DNA of 64,000 bases. It comes from Chryseobacterium gilvum (GTDB lineage Bacteria > Bacteroidota > Bacteroidia > Flavobacteriales > Weeksellaceae). The stretch's first letter is position 1. The number at the start of each line of letters is the position of its first letter. Location of the stretch: positions 496,001 to 560,000 of the forward strand of contig NZ_JAOTEN010000001.1 of the NCBI RefSeq assembly GCF_025628965.1, read 5' to 3'. The position numbers and the translations under genes were made by a program. Shown in pieces: positions 26,834-35,920 of the stretch. The notes beneath the pieces were generated by a model. That model did not search any database. It was not told the DNA's origin and worked only from the letters and a program-made list of their open reading frames with translations.

Positions 26834-29203
26834 ATGAAGAGATATCTACTGTTGTTTTCATTATTCATTGCGTCATCAAATAGTCTTTTTGCACAAAGGG
26901 TTGAAACCAGGAAGCCTCAAAAGGAAAAGCTCTCCTCATTATCTATGAAAGCCGGTGCTTTTATCGATGTGAATGCTGCAGGATATGCAGAGTCTGCTTT
27001 TACACCACTGCAACTTGTAAAAGATGTATTAATTTCATCAGGTACCAATACTTGTATCACTCCTACAGTTTCCAATGTTCAGGTAAGCCCTAATTTACCG
27101 GTAACCAATGCGAACAGATCTTGGGGTTATTTTCACAGAGGAACGACCGCTTTCCCTTTCAAAGACGGAATTGTACTGTCTACAGGATTTGTAAGTAAAG
27201 CGGGAAATACAGCTAATGCAGGTACATTGGGAGATGCACTTACCACAAACAGCGATCCGGATTTAGTTGCGGCAACCAATCCTACCGGTACATTAAATGA
27301 TGCTGTTATCCTTGAGTTTGATTTTGTTCCTACTTCAAGTCAGGTAAAATTTAATTATCTGTTTGCTTCAGAAGAATATACGGGAAGTTTCCCTTGTAGT
27401 TTTTCTGATGCGTTTGCTTTGCTTTTAAGACCGGTAGGAAGTACAGGCCCTTACACGAATATGGCAGTATTACCAAGTGGGGCAGGACCTGTGAGTGTTA
27501 CCAATATTCACCCTGCAAACCAGGATAATGGTTTTCCTTTAAGCTGCGGAGCTGCAAATGCCGCTTTTTTCGCAGGATACAATACGACCAATACCCAGAC
27601 CAATTTTAATGGAAGAACCATTCCTCTAACGGCAACTGCTGCTGTAGTTCCGGGTCAAGCCTATCATTTTAAAATGGTTTTGGCAGATGCACTTGATAGA
27701 AGCTACGATTCAGCAGTATTTTTAGAAGGAGGATCATTTAATATCGGTGTTGATCTTTTAGATAACAATGGGGCAACCTTACCTTCAGATATTAATGTAT
27801 GTGATAAAGTTCCTACAGTACTTACTGCCTCTGTAAGTGACCCTATTATGACATATCAATGGTTTTATAACGGTGCGCCGGTTCCGGGAGCCACTACAAA
27901 TTCTATAACGGCCATTGAACCGGGAACGTATACTATTGAGGTATCAGTTCCGGGAAATCCTTGCCCCGGAAAAGCAAGTATTGTGATTCATGGTGGTACA
28001 ACGCCATTGGCACAAGATGCAACATTCCTTCTATGCAGCACTCCGGATATTACCACATTTGATCTGAATAATGCGAAACCATTAATCAGCCCTACATCGA
28101 CAGCAACATTCCGTTTTTATGTGAATCAGGCAGATGCATTGGCACAAAATACCAATTACATTACCAATGTTGCCAATTATAACGGAACAGACGGTCAGAT
28201 TTTATATGTTGTGGTTTCTGACGGAGGATTCTGCAGCAAGCTCATTAAATTAACGCTGGCTAAAGAAACAACTCCTACCGCTCACCTTACGTCTACGCGA
28301 GTGAGAGTTTGCCCGGGTGAAGTCGTTAACTTTACTGCATCAGGAGGAACAACCTATTTATGGAATAATTTTCCGGGAAGCGGAAATACACAATCCATAC
28401 CTTTATATCAGACAACGACATTTACAGTATATGCAATCGGAGTGAAAGGTTGTAAATCTTTGCAGCCTGCAACCGTAGTGGTAGAAGTCGTTCCTGAAAT
28501 TACATCACCACTTCAAGATATCGAAATGTGTATTGGTGATACCGCAGTTCTGGATGCGGGAGCAGGAAACGGATATACATATTTGTGGAGTACAGGTGCT
28601 ACTACAAGAACCATTACCGTTAATCAGTTAGGTATCTATTCAGTGACCATCAACAACGGAATCTGTACCAAAACATTTACTGTTAAAGTAATGGCAGCAG
28701 CTTTACCGTATATTTCAAACTTAGATTACAGCAATAATACCTTAACGGTTACAGCAGAGAATCCTTCTATCAATAACATTCCGGGAACTTTGGAATATTC
28801 TATCGATGGCGGCATCAACTGGCAGACTTCTAACATATTTACCAATTTGCTGAATAATACAGATTATACCATCAGGGTAAGAATACAGGGAACAAGCTGT
28901 GAAGGGTCTATTGATTTCTTTACTTTCTATATCAACAATATTATCACCCCGAATCAGGATGGTGTAAATGATGTGATTGATCTTACTTCAGTAGGTAAGT
29001 TTAAAAACTTTACAGGATCGATTTATGACCGATACGGTGTTGAAATGTTCAGATTTTCAAAAGAAACTCCAATCTGGAACGGAACAGTTGGCGGAAAAAG
29101 ATTGTCAACAGCAACCTATTGGTATAAATTTAATTTCGAATATGATAAATCTAAAACTCAATTCAGCACATCCGGATGGATCATGTTGAAAAACAGAGAA
29201 TAA
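26834..29203 (+). CDS. choice-of-anchor L protein with T9SS type B sorting domain (3 of 3)
   Basis: A 789-aa paralogue of the two preceding genes, closest in domain layout to the 784-aa first one. The signal peptide ends at LFA|Q (20/21). The choice-of-anchor L domain is at about 40-305 (AGAFIDVNAAGYA, LEFDFVPTSSQVKFNYLFASEEY, HFKMVLADALDRSYDSAVFLEGG). The middle has PKD/Ig-like modules (GGTTPLAQDATF, CPGEVVNFTASGG, CIGDTAVLDAGAG). The C terminus is a type B sorting domain (IITPNQDGVNDVIDL, YDRYGVEMF, GWIMLKNRE). Each array member has its own promoter and terminator, so expression may be separate. Function unknown; surface adhesion is inference from the domain type. Confidence 0.88.
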   Translation: MKRYLLLFSLFIASSNSLFAQRVETRKPQKEKLSSLSMKAGAFIDVNAAGYAESAFTPLQLVKDVLISSGTNTCITPTVSNVQVSPNLPVTNANRSWGYFHRGTTAFPFKDGIVLSTGFVSKAGNTANAGTLGDALTTNSDPDLVAATNPTGTLNDAVILEFDFVPTSSQVKFNYLFASEEYTGSFPCSFSDAFALLLRPVGSTGPYTNMAVLPSGAGPVSVTNIHPANQDNGFPLSCGAANAAFFAGYNTTNTQTNFNGRTIPLTATAAVVPGQAYHFKMVLADALDRSYDSAVFLEGGSFNIGVDLLDNNGATLPSDINVCDKVPTVLTASVSDPIMTYQWFYNGAPVPGATTNSITAIEPGTYTIEVSVPGNPCPGKASIVIHGGTTPLAQDATFLLCSTPDITTFDLNNAKPLISPTSTATFRFYVNQADALAQNTNYITNVANYNGTDGQILYVVVSDGGFCSKLIKLTLAKETTPTAHLTSTRVRVCPGEVVNFTASGGTTYLWNNFPGSGNTQSIPLYQTTTFTVYAIGVKGCKSLQPATVVVEVVPEITSPLQDIEMCIGDTAVLDAGAGNGYTYLWSTGATTRTITVNQLGIYSVTINNGICTKTFTVKVMAAALPYISNLDYSNNTLTVTAENPSINNIPGTLEYSIDGGINWQTSNIFTNLLNNTDYTIRVRIQGTSCEGSIDFFTFYINNIITPNQDGVNDVIDLTSVGKFKNFTGSIYDRYGVEMFRFSKETPIWNGTVGGKRLSTATYWYKFNFEYDKSKTQFSTSGWIMLKNRE

Positions 29204-29220
29204 GATGATATCGTTCCATA

Positions 29221-29256
29221 AAAAAAGCCTTTCAAATTATTGAAAGGCTTTTTTGT
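29221..29256. terminator. bidirectional Rho-independent terminator
   Basis: Stem AAAAGCCTTTCAA / TTGAAAGGCTTTT with a 4-nt loop, flanked by A and T runs, between the convergent third choice-of-anchor gene and rsmA. Confidence 0.9.
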
Positions 29257-29258
29257 TT

Positions 29259-30026
29259 TTATTGATTTTCTTTCCACAGCTGAGTAAAGGAAATAAAATC
29301 CTCGACGCTTAACTCTTCGGCTCTTTTATCTAAGAATTCATGTGTTTTTAATGCTTCCGGAATATTGAGCACTTTCCATGAATTTGAAAGTTTCTTTCTT
29401 CTCTGACCAAATCCTGCCTTCACGATTTGCTTAAAAAGAACCTCATTTCCGGCAAGTCCTTCCTTTGGATTTCTCGTCAGTTTAATGACTCCCGATTTTA
29501 CTTTTGGTGGCGGGTTAAAAACATTCTCATGTACGGTAAAAAGATAAGTCACATCGTAATAAGCCTGCACCAGCACAGAAAGTATCCCATAATCTTTGGT
29601 TCTCGGTACGGCAGCAGTGCGCTCTGCAACTTCTTTCTGGAACATACCCACCATTTCAGGAACGATTTGGTAATAATCAATAATTTTAAATAAAATCTGT
29701 GACGAAATATTATACGGAAAATTCCCGATAATAGCGATCTGATCCTGCTTGATAAATTCAAAATCCTGTTTCAGAAAATCACCTACAAACGTTTCTTCCG
29801 TGGTGTGATAATTTTTTTTAAGATATTCTATCGACTCCTGGTCGATCTCTGCAAGATAAATTTTTTGATCTTTTTCCAGAAGATATTTGGTAAGCACACC
29901 CATTCCCGGTCCCACTTCCATAATGTTTTTGTAGTTTTCGAAGCTTAAGCCTTCTACAATTTTTTCTGCGATGTTTTCATCTGTCAAAAAGTGCTGACCG
30001 AGATGTTTTTTTGCTTTTACACTCAA
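29259..30026 (-). CDS. rsmA: 16S rRNA (adenine(1518)-N(6)/adenine(1519)-N(6))-dimethyltransferase
   Basis: KsgA/RsmA dimethylates two adjacent adenosines in the 3' hairpin of 16S rRNA. At 255 aa it has normal length. Visible motifs: KKHLGQHFLTDENIAEKI (N-terminal RNA-binding start), the SAM-binding VGPGMGVLT, the catalytic NFPYNISSQIL (the NLPY-type motif with F in second place) and the basic FGQRRKKLSNSWK in the C-terminal domain. It is convergent with the choice-of-anchor array and divergent from ftsX, with a 90-bp gap between the two start codons. Confidence 0.95.
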   Translation of the reverse strand: MSVKAKKHLGQHFLTDENIAEKIVEGLSFENYKNIMEVGPGMGVLTKYLLEKDQKIYLAEIDQESIEYLKKNYHTTEETFVGDFLKQDFEFIKQDQIAIIGNFPYNISSQILFKIIDYYQIVPEMVGMFQKEVAERTAAVPRTKDYGILSVLVQAYYDVTYLFTVHENVFNPPPKVKSGVIKLTRNPKEGLAGNEVLFKQIVKAGFGQRRKKLSNSWKVLNIPEALKTHEFLDKRAEELSVEDFISFTQLWKENQ

Positions 30027-30115
30027 AGTTTTTATGATTTTGTTAACAATGATTTTCTCTTATTCGTTCCAAATTTCGGTAGAATTTTTCTATTTTAGCC
30101 AAAAATTTAATATTA

Positions 30116-31015
30116 ATGGCTAAATCTGTAGATGAATTCAATAAGAAAAGGCTTCGGTCCAGCAATATTACAGTCGTAATAAGCATTGCATTAGTGTTAT
30201 TTTTATTAGGATTAATGGGGCTTATTTTAATCAATGCCCAGAAATATTCTGATTATATCAAAGAGCAACTTGTTGTAAATGCGTACTTTGATGAAAATTA
30301 TGATGCTAAAGATTCTTTGAAAATTGCTAAGCTGGAAGAAGAAACCTTTAAAAAAATACAGATTTTGGCTCCTGTAAAAAGAGCAACTTATATTTCCAGG
30401 GATATGGCGGCAAAGGAGGCCAAAACCAGTATGGGTATTGACAGTGATGCGCTTTTTGAGGAAAATATCTTTCCTTCATCCGTAGAAGTTGCTTTAAAGC
30501 CGGAGTATGTGGATCCCGCAAAAATTGATGAAGCCATAAAAATCATAGGTTCGGTTCCGGGGATTGTGGATGTCAAAAATGACAGCAGTCTTATGGTGGA
30601 TGTTTACAATAATCTCAACAGGATTTTGAAATGGATATTGGGTTTTTCGCTCTTATTTTTAATTCTGGCGGTAGTATTGATTAATAATTCAATCCGGTTA
30701 AAAATATTTTCCAAACGGTTTATCATTAAAACCATGCAGTTGGTAGGTGCCAAAAGACGTTTTATTTTAAAACCCTTTATTATTGAAGCTGTTGTTTTGG
30801 GCTGTATCGGTTCTTTTCTGGGATTGATCGCGCTTTTCGGGGTTTGGTATTATTTTACAAGTGAAATAGGATCTTCTTTTGTTCAGGATAATCAGCAGTA
30901 TTTCTGGTTAGTTTTGCTGATCTTTGGAGTAGGGATTTTGATTACGGTGCTCAGTACAATTATTGCAACATGGAGGTTCCTGAGATCAAGTGTTGACGAT
31001 TTATATTATTCTTAA
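30116..31015 (+). CDS. ftsX: cell division protein FtsX
   Basis: Membrane subunit of the FtsEX ABC-type complex that activates peptidoglycan hydrolases at the septum. The 299-aa protein has the expected topology: cytoplasmic N terminus, first helix at about 17-41, a periplasmic domain (about 45-165) and three helices near the C terminus (about 170-195, 222-245, 262-287) with the conserved block IKTMQLVGAKRRFILKPFIIEA between them. ftsE is not next to it, which is common in Bacteroidota. A TATTTTAG sequence at 30091-30098 is a possible -7 variant. The DUF3098 gene starts 3 nt after its stop, so they form one operon. Confidence 0.92.
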   Translation: MAKSVDEFNKKRLRSSNITVVISIALVLFLLGLMGLILINAQKYSDYIKEQLVVNAYFDENYDAKDSLKIAKLEEETFKKIQILAPVKRATYISRDMAAKEAKTSMGIDSDALFEENIFPSSVEVALKPEYVDPAKIDEAIKIIGSVPGIVDVKNDSSLMVDVYNNLNRILKWILGFSLLFLILAVVLINNSIRLKIFSKRFIIKTMQLVGAKRRFILKPFIIEAVVLGCIGSFLGLIALFGVWYYFTSEIGSSFVQDNQQYFWLVLLIFGVGILITVLSTIIATWRFLRSSVDDLYYS

Positions 31016-31018
31016 AAA

Positions 31019-31315
31019 ATGGGTAAAAAATTACATAAATTTTCCGCATCAGATTTTGGTAAGGAAACAGAGGCTCCAAAAGAAGATACGTTCTATTTTG
31101 GCCAGCAGAATTTTAAATGGATGTTGATTGGTTTAGCATGTATTGTTGTAGGTTTTCTATTGATGATGGGACCCGATGCAAACACTGTTGACGGAAAACT
31201 GGATCCTAACGCCTGGAACGACGATATTTTCTCGATCAGAAGAATAAGAATCGCTCCGTTGCTTATCGTAATTGGTTTTGCCATTGAAGTTTACGCGATT
31301 TTAAAAAGAAAATAA
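31019..31315 (+). CDS. DUF3098 domain-containing membrane protein
   Basis: A 98-aa protein with two membrane helices (about 38-57, WMLIGLACIVVGFLLMMGP, and about 77-94, IAPLLIVIGFAIEVYAIL). A polar N terminus (about 1-35) begins MGKKLHKFSASDFG. The order ftsX-DUF3098-uppP is a familiar Bacteroidota arrangement, which suggests a role in cell envelope growth or division, but the function has not been shown to my knowledge. It is 3 nt from ftsX. Confidence 0.85.
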   Translation: MGKKLHKFSASDFGKETEAPKEDTFYFGQQNFKWMLIGLACIVVGFLLMMGPDANTVDGKLDPNAWNDDIFSIRRIRIAPLLIVIGFAIEVYAILKRK

Positions 31316-31328
31316 CTCACCAATTTCA

Positions 31329-31396
31329 TTTAGAGGTTAAAAGATTTTGAAATTTAGAACCGTTTGTCTAAATCTCTGAATTTCTTAATCTCTAAA
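31329..31396. repeat. long imperfect inverted repeat upstream of uppP
   Basis: Two 30-nt arms (31329-31358 and 31367-31396) match at about 24 positions, with the outer TTTAGAG/CTCTAAA and inner ATTTAGA/TCTAAAT perfect and most mismatches able to form G-U pairs. The loop is 8 nt. It ends 16 nt before the uppP ATG, so as RNA it would lie just before the ribosome-binding region. Confidence 0.7.
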
Positions 31397-31412
31397 CTTT
31401 TATAGCTATACT

Positions 31413-32231
31413 ATGGATATAATCAAAGCAATTATCATTGCGATTGTAGAAGGACTTACAGAATATTTGCCGATTTCTTCAACAGCCCACATGGGTTTTG
31501 CAGCTAATCTTATGGGGATGAGAGACGATGAGTTCATGAAAATGTTTCAGGTTTCAATTCAGTTTGGCGCTATCTTATCGGTAGTCGTTGCTTACTGGAA
31601 AAAATTCTTTGATCTGAAAAATCTTCAGTTTTATTTCAAGCTTGGTTTTGCGGTGATTCCTGCGCTGGTTTTAGGATATATTTTTGATGATAAGATAGAA
31701 GCGGTGCTGGGAAATCAGATTGCGATCTCGTCAGTTCTGGTTTTGGGCGGAGTAATCCTGTTATTTGCAGATGAGTGGTTCAAAAATCCTAAAATTGACG
31801 ATGAAAAAGGACTTTCGATCAAAAAAGCAGTTACTATCGGTTTTTGGCAATGTTTAGCCATGATGCCCGGAACAAGTAGAAGTGCGGCTTCCATTATTGG
31901 TGGAATGACGCAGGGATTAACCAGAAGAGCGGCGGCAGAATTTTCCTTTTTTTTAGCGGTTCCCACCATGTTAGCGGTGACAGTTTACTCGGTTTTTGTG
32001 AAAACATGGGGTAAAGAAACAACGCATCCTATGAAAGGATACGAAATGATCCTTTCTTCAAATGATCATATTCTGATTTTTATTGTTGGAAATATGGTCG
32101 CGTTTATTGTTGCGCTTATCGCCATCAAAGCATTCATCGGAGTATTGAATAAATACGGGTTCAAACCTTGGGGATGGTACAGAATTATCGTAGGAATTGC
32201 TTTGCTGATTTATTTTTATTGGTTTAAATAA
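31413..32231 (+). CDS. uppP: undecaprenyl-diphosphatase
   Basis: Integral membrane phosphatase that recycles undecaprenyl diphosphate, the lipid carrier of peptidoglycan and other cell-surface polymers; also known as BacA for bacitracin resistance. At 272 aa with eight or so helices it is the normal size. The two active-site motifs are intact: EGLTEYLPISSTAHM at 13-27 and PGTSRSAASI at 152-161. It follows ftsX-DUF3098 with a 97-nt gap that contains a long imperfect hairpin, so it may be partly uncoupled from those genes. Confidence 0.95.
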   Translation: MDIIKAIIIAIVEGLTEYLPISSTAHMGFAANLMGMRDDEFMKMFQVSIQFGAILSVVVAYWKKFFDLKNLQFYFKLGFAVIPALVLGYIFDDKIEAVLGNQIAISSVLVLGGVILLFADEWFKNPKIDDEKGLSIKKAVTIGFWQCLAMMPGTSRSAASIIGGMTQGLTRRAAAEFSFFLAVPTMLAVTVYSVFVKTWGKETTHPMKGYEMILSSNDHILIFIVGNMVAFIVALIAIKAFIGVLNKYGFKPWGWYRIIVGIALLIYFYWFK

Positions 32232-32243
32232 TTATTATTTTTA

Positions 32244-32390
32244 GGGCAGCTATTTCCGCCTTCCGCTCCCGCTTTTTGCCTCCGCTTCGCTCCGGCAAAA
32301 AGAGCTCCGTTCAAATCTAACGAAGTGGTTTGATGATTCAAATAAAAAAATGAACATATCATCAAGTCGGGCTGCGGAAATTGCAGCAGA
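32244..32390. repeat. intergenic inverted-repeat element, REP/MITE-like
   Basis: GC-rich compared with its surroundings. The ends carry near-inverted copies: GCAGCTATTTCCGC (32246-32259) and GCGGAAATTGCAGC (32374-32387), 12 of 14 matching. Inside is a hairpin, CTTTTTGCC / GGCAAAAAG. The element lies between uppP and truB and ends before the likely truB start. A related element is seen at about 40.5 kb. Confidence 0.55.
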
Positions 32391-32412
32391 TAAATTATTA
32401 CTCATAAATGTT

Positions 32413-33111
32413 ATGACAGCAGAACAACTTCTTGAAGGACACATCTTTCTTTTAGACAAACCTTTGGACTGGACTTCCTTTCAGGCGGTAAACAAATTAA
32501 AGTATAAGCTCAAAAGTGAGTTTGGTCTTCCGAAGAAATTTAAAATCGGGCACGCCGGAACTTTAGATCCGAGAGCAACCGGTTTATTAATTGTCTGCTG
32601 CGGAAAATTCACAAAAATAATTCCTGAAATACAGGATGCCCCGAAAGAATACTGGACGGAAATAAAAATCGGAGTACAGACAGAATCATACGATACCGAA
32701 AAACCGGAAATTATACCAAAGGATATTTCTCATATTTCAGAAGAAAAAATTAATGAAGCTTTACATTGTTTTTTAGGAGAAATTGAACAAAAACCTCCCG
32801 TTTTCTCAGCCATTAAAATTGATGGAAAAAGAGCCTATAATTTAGCCAGAGCCGGAACGGAAGTCGAGATGAAATCAAGGAAAACAACCATTTTTTATAT
32901 TAAAGATATTAAAATTGATTTTCCGTTTATAAGCTTTACGGTGGGCTGTTCAAAAGGAACTTATATTCGCAGCTTAGCTCATGATATCGGCCAGGAATTA
33001 GGAGTTGGTGCGTATTTAACGCAATTGAGAAGAACAAAAATCGGAGAGTATAAAATTGAAGATGCCACTTCTGCTTTTTTGGATAATGAGTATAAATTTG
33101 TAAACAATTAA
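32413..33111 (+). CDS. truB: tRNA pseudouridine synthase B
   Basis: Converts U55 of the tRNA T-loop to pseudouridine. From the chosen ATG the protein is 232 aa and begins [20 protein letters not shown], the conserved N-terminal TruB block. The frame is open for 21 more codons, but that part lies in a GC-rich repeat element and is not family-like. The catalytic aspartate is Asp52 in [14 protein letters not shown]. The [12 protein letters not shown] motif near residue 183 matches the family; the C-terminal PUA domain is short or missing, as is common for Bacteroidota TruB. It is followed 10 nt later by rluF. Confidence 0.92.
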   Translation: MTAEQLLEGHIFLLDKPLDWTSFQAVNKLKYKLKSEFGLPKKFKIGHAGTLDPRATGLLIVCCGKFTKIIPEIQDAPKEYWTEIKIGVQTESYDTEKPEIIPKDISHISEEKINEALHCFLGEIEQKPPVFSAIKIDGKRAYNLARAGTEVEMKSRKTTIFYIKDIKIDFPFISFTVGCSKGTYIRSLAHDIGQELGVGAYLTQLRRTKIGEYKIEDATSAFLDNEYKFVNN

Positions 33112-33121
33112 AAACAGATCG

Positions 33122-33847
33122 ATGCAGGAAAAAACACGTATTAATAAATATTTGTCTGAAGTAGGATACTGTTCAAGAAGAGCAGCAGATAAGCTTTTGG
33201 AAGAAGGGAGAATCACCGTCAATGGAAAAATTCCTGAGATGGGTACAAAAATCTCTGATGAAGATGTGGTGGAAGTGGATGGCAAACCCATTCGTGAATC
33301 GCAGGATAAACCCATTTATATTGCCTTTAATAAACCGGTCGGGATTGTTTGTACTACAGATACCAAACGCGAAAGAGATAATATCATTGAATTTATCAAC
33401 CATCCGAAAAGGATTTTCCCGGTCGGAAGATTAGATAAACCAAGTGAAGGATTGATACTTCTTACCAACGACGGAGATATTGTCAACAAAATTTTGAGGG
33501 CCAGAAATAATCACGAAAAAGAATATTTAGTACGGGTAGACAAGCCGATCACTACAAAATTTCTTGAAAAAATGCGAAACGGAGTTCCCATTCTGGATAC
33601 TGTAACAAAAAAATGTGAGGTAGAAAGAATCGATGCTATGACGTTCCGTATTGTGCTTACACAGGGTCTCAACAGGCAGATCCGGAGAATGTGCGAATTT
33701 CTTGGGTTTGAGGTTAAAAAGCTGAAAAGAATCCGGATTATGAATATAAAGCTGGATCTCCCGATCGGAAAATGGAGGGATTTAACCGACGAAGAACTTT
33801 CTCAACTCAATATTTTGCTTGAAGATTCTACTAAAACCATCGACTAA
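33122..33847 (+). CDS. rluF: 23S rRNA pseudouridine synthase, RluF type
   Basis: S4 domain at about 5-60 and a pseudouridine synthase domain at about 62-235; 241 aa. The catalytic motif [10 protein letters not shown] places Asp105. Runs such as KILRA.NDHEKEYLV.VDKPIT, GVPILxTVTKKC and [12 protein letters not shown] match E. coli RluF (23S U2604) more closely than RluB or RsuA. It lacks the basic tail of the E. coli protein. RluB-like specificity remains possible without a tree. It follows truB by 10 nt and is therefore its operon partner. Confidence 0.88.
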   Translation: MQEKTRINKYLSEVGYCSRRAADKLLEEGRITVNGKIPEMGTKISDEDVVEVDGKPIRESQDKPIYIAFNKPVGIVCTTDTKRERDNIIEFINHPKRIFPVGRLDKPSEGLILLTNDGDIVNKILRARNNHEKEYLVRVDKPITTKFLEKMRNGVPILDTVTKKCEVERIDAMTFRIVLTQGLNRQIRRMCEFLGFEVKKLKRIRIMNIKLDLPIGKWRDLTDEELSQLNILLEDSTKTID

Positions 33848-33918
33848 TTAATATTAATTAAGAATATTTATTTGATAACGATAAACTTAAATAAACGCAT
33901 ACAATTCTGCTTAAAGCA

Positions 33919-33948
33919 TTGTTATTTTCTAAAATTTTTGTACTTTTG
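33919..33948 (+). promoter_or_regulatory. rpsA promoter
   Basis: TTG at 33919-33921 and TACTTTTG at 33941-33948, spaced by exactly 19 nt, match the Bacteroidota -33/-7 consensus very well. Its transcript would have a leader of more than 110 nt before the rpsA ATG, including a small hairpin (CACCCAC-TTTT-GTGGTG) near its 5' end. Confidence 0.75.
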
Positions 33949-34067
33949 CACCCACTTTTGTGGTGAAGGTTTGAAAAAGTAAATTATTAATAATTAATAA
34001 CTTCCGTATTTTTTAATCACATTAATTCAGACCATTAAAAAAGAAGGAATACAAATTTATTTAGAAA

Positions 34068-35873
34068 ATGTCAAAAGAGACAAATTCAGCAGAGGTTTTA
34101 TTAAACCAAAACGTAGCACCGGAACAATTTGACTGGGATTCTTTCGAATCTGGTCTTGATGCAGATGCTAGAAAAGAAAAAAGCGATCTTGAAGAAATCT
34201 ATAACGGATCTCTTAGCAGCTTAAACGACAACGATGTAATCGTAGGTAAAGTTGTAAGATTGACTGACAAGGAAGCTATCGTAGACATCGATTTCAAATC
34301 TGAAGGTGTTATTTCTCTTAACGAATTCCGTTACAATCCAGGCCTTAAAGTAGGTGATGATGTAGAAGTAATGGTTGACAGAAGAGAAGACAAAACTGGC
34401 CAGTTACAGTTATCTCACAGAAAAGCGAGAACGCTTAAAGCTTGGGATAGAGTAAACGAACTTCACGAAACTGGAGAAATCGTTAACGGTTTTGTAAAAT
34501 CAAGAACTAAAGGGGGTATGATCGTTGACGTACACGGAATCGAGGCATTCTTACCAGGTTCTCAAATCGACGTTAAGCCAATTAAAGATTACGATCAGTT
34601 CGTAGGTAAAACTATGGAATTCAAAGTGGTGAAAATCAACCCAGAATTCAAAAACGTGGTAGTATCTCACAAAGCATTGATCGAAGCAGATATCGAAGGT
34701 CAGAAAAAAGAAATCATCGCGCAGCTTGAAAAAGGTCAGGTTCTTGAAGGTACTGTGAAGAATATTACTTCTTACGGGGTATTCGTAGATCTTGGTGGTG
34801 TAGACGGATTGATCCACATTACAGACCTTTCTTGGTCTAGAGTGAACCATCCATCTGAAATCCTTGAAGACGGACAGACTGTGAAAGTGGTTATCCTAGA
34901 CTTTGATGACGAGAAAACGAGAATCCAATTGGGTATGAAGCAATTAGAAGCTCATCCTTGGGATGCTCTTTCTGCTGATATGAAAGTGGGGGATAAAGTA
35001 AAAGGAAAAGTAGTTGTTCTTGCTGATTATGGTGCATTCGTAGAGATTGCTCCAGGTGTGGAAGGATTAATTCACGTTTCTGAAATGTCTTGGTCTACTC
35101 ATTTGAGAAGTGCAGGAGATTTTGTAAAAGTAGGGGATGAAGTAGAAGCTGAAGTACTTACTTTAGACAGAGAAGACAGAAAAATCTCTTTAGGTATGAA
35201 ACAATTATCTAAAGATCCTTGGGAAAATATCGAAGCTAAATATCCGGTAGGTTCTGAGCACGTTGGAACCGTAAGAAACTTTACCAACTTCGGTGTATTC
35301 GTAGAATTGGAAGAAGGTATCGACGGATTGATCTATATCTCAGACCTTTCTTGGACGAAGAAAATCAAACACCCATCAGAATTCTGTGCAGTAGGTGATA
35401 AATTGAATGTTGTTGTTCTTGAACTAGACATCCAGGCTAGAAGATTATCTCTAGGTCACAAGCAATTGACAGAAAACCCATGGGATAAATTTGAAACTAA
35501 ATATGCTGAAGGAACTGTACACGCTGGTAAAGCGGTAGAAGTGCACGATAAAGGTGCTTCTGTACAATTCGAAGATGCTGAAGTAGAAGCTTTTTGCCCA
35601 TCAAGATTATTAGAGAAGGAAGACGGATCTAAAATCAAAAAAGGAGAAGAAGCTCAGTTCAAAGTAATCGAATTCAACAAAGAATTCAAAAGAGTAGTTG
35701 TATCTCATACAGGAATCTTCAGAGACGAAGAGAAGAAAAATGTTAAAGAATCTAATAACAGATCTAATAACAATAACAACAATTCTTCATCTTCTAACAA
35801 CGAAGAAAAATCAACTCTTGGAGATATCGATGTCTTAGCAGAATTGAAAAGAAAAATGGAAGAAGGTAAATAA
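34068..35873 (+). CDS. rpsA: 30S ribosomal protein S1
   Basis: RNA-binding protein of the 30S subunit, important for loading mRNAs. At 601 aa it has six S1 motifs, at about 50-118, 127-205, 214-290, 300-378, 387-465 and 472-550. Repeats 3-5 are the most canonical (GVFVDLGGVDGLIHITDLSW, GAFVEIAPGVEGLIHVSEMSW, GVFVELEEGIDGLIYISDLSW). A low-complexity Asn/Ser linker (around 565-580) precedes a conserved acidic/basic C-terminal tail, LGDIDVLAELKRKMEE. It has a consensus promoter and a leader of over 110 nt, which leaves room for autoregulation. A strong terminator lies 20 nt past the stop. Confidence 0.95.
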   Translation: MSKETNSAEVLLNQNVAPEQFDWDSFESGLDADARKEKSDLEEIYNGSLSSLNDNDVIVGKVVRLTDKEAIVDIDFKSEGVISLNEFRYNPGLKVGDDVEVMVDRREDKTGQLQLSHRKARTLKAWDRVNELHETGEIVNGFVKSRTKGGMIVDVHGIEAFLPGSQIDVKPIKDYDQFVGKTMEFKVVKINPEFKNVVVSHKALIEADIEGQKKEIIAQLEKGQVLEGTVKNITSYGVFVDLGGVDGLIHITDLSWSRVNHPSEILEDGQTVKVVILDFDDEKTRIQLGMKQLEAHPWDALSADMKVGDKVKGKVVVLADYGAFVEIAPGVEGLIHVSEMSWSTHLRSAGDFVKVGDEVEAEVLTLDREDRKISLGMKQLSKDPWENIEAKYPVGSEHVGTVRNFTNFGVFVELEEGIDGLIYISDLSWTKKIKHPSEFCAVGDKLNVVVLELDIQARRLSLGHKQLTENPWDKFETKYAEGTVHAGKAVEVHDKGASVQFEDAEVEAFCPSRLLEKEDGSKIKKGEEAQFKVIEFNKEFKRVVVSHTGIFRDEEKKNVKESNNRSNNNNNNSSSSNNEEKSTLGDIDVLAELKRKMEEGK

Positions 35874-35893
35874 TCTTCAGTCATGATCATAAG

Positions 35894-35920
35894 AAGCCAC
35901 TTGAGAGAGTGGCTTTTTTT
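35894..35920 (+). terminator. Rho-independent terminator of rpsA
   Basis: Stem AAGCCACT / AGTGGCTT with a 6-nt loop and seven T. Confidence 0.88.

Noticed and set aside
32350..32412. N-terminal extension of TruB by 21 residues
   Set aside because: The extension lies in a repeat element and does not match TruB; the family block begins at the ATG at 32413.
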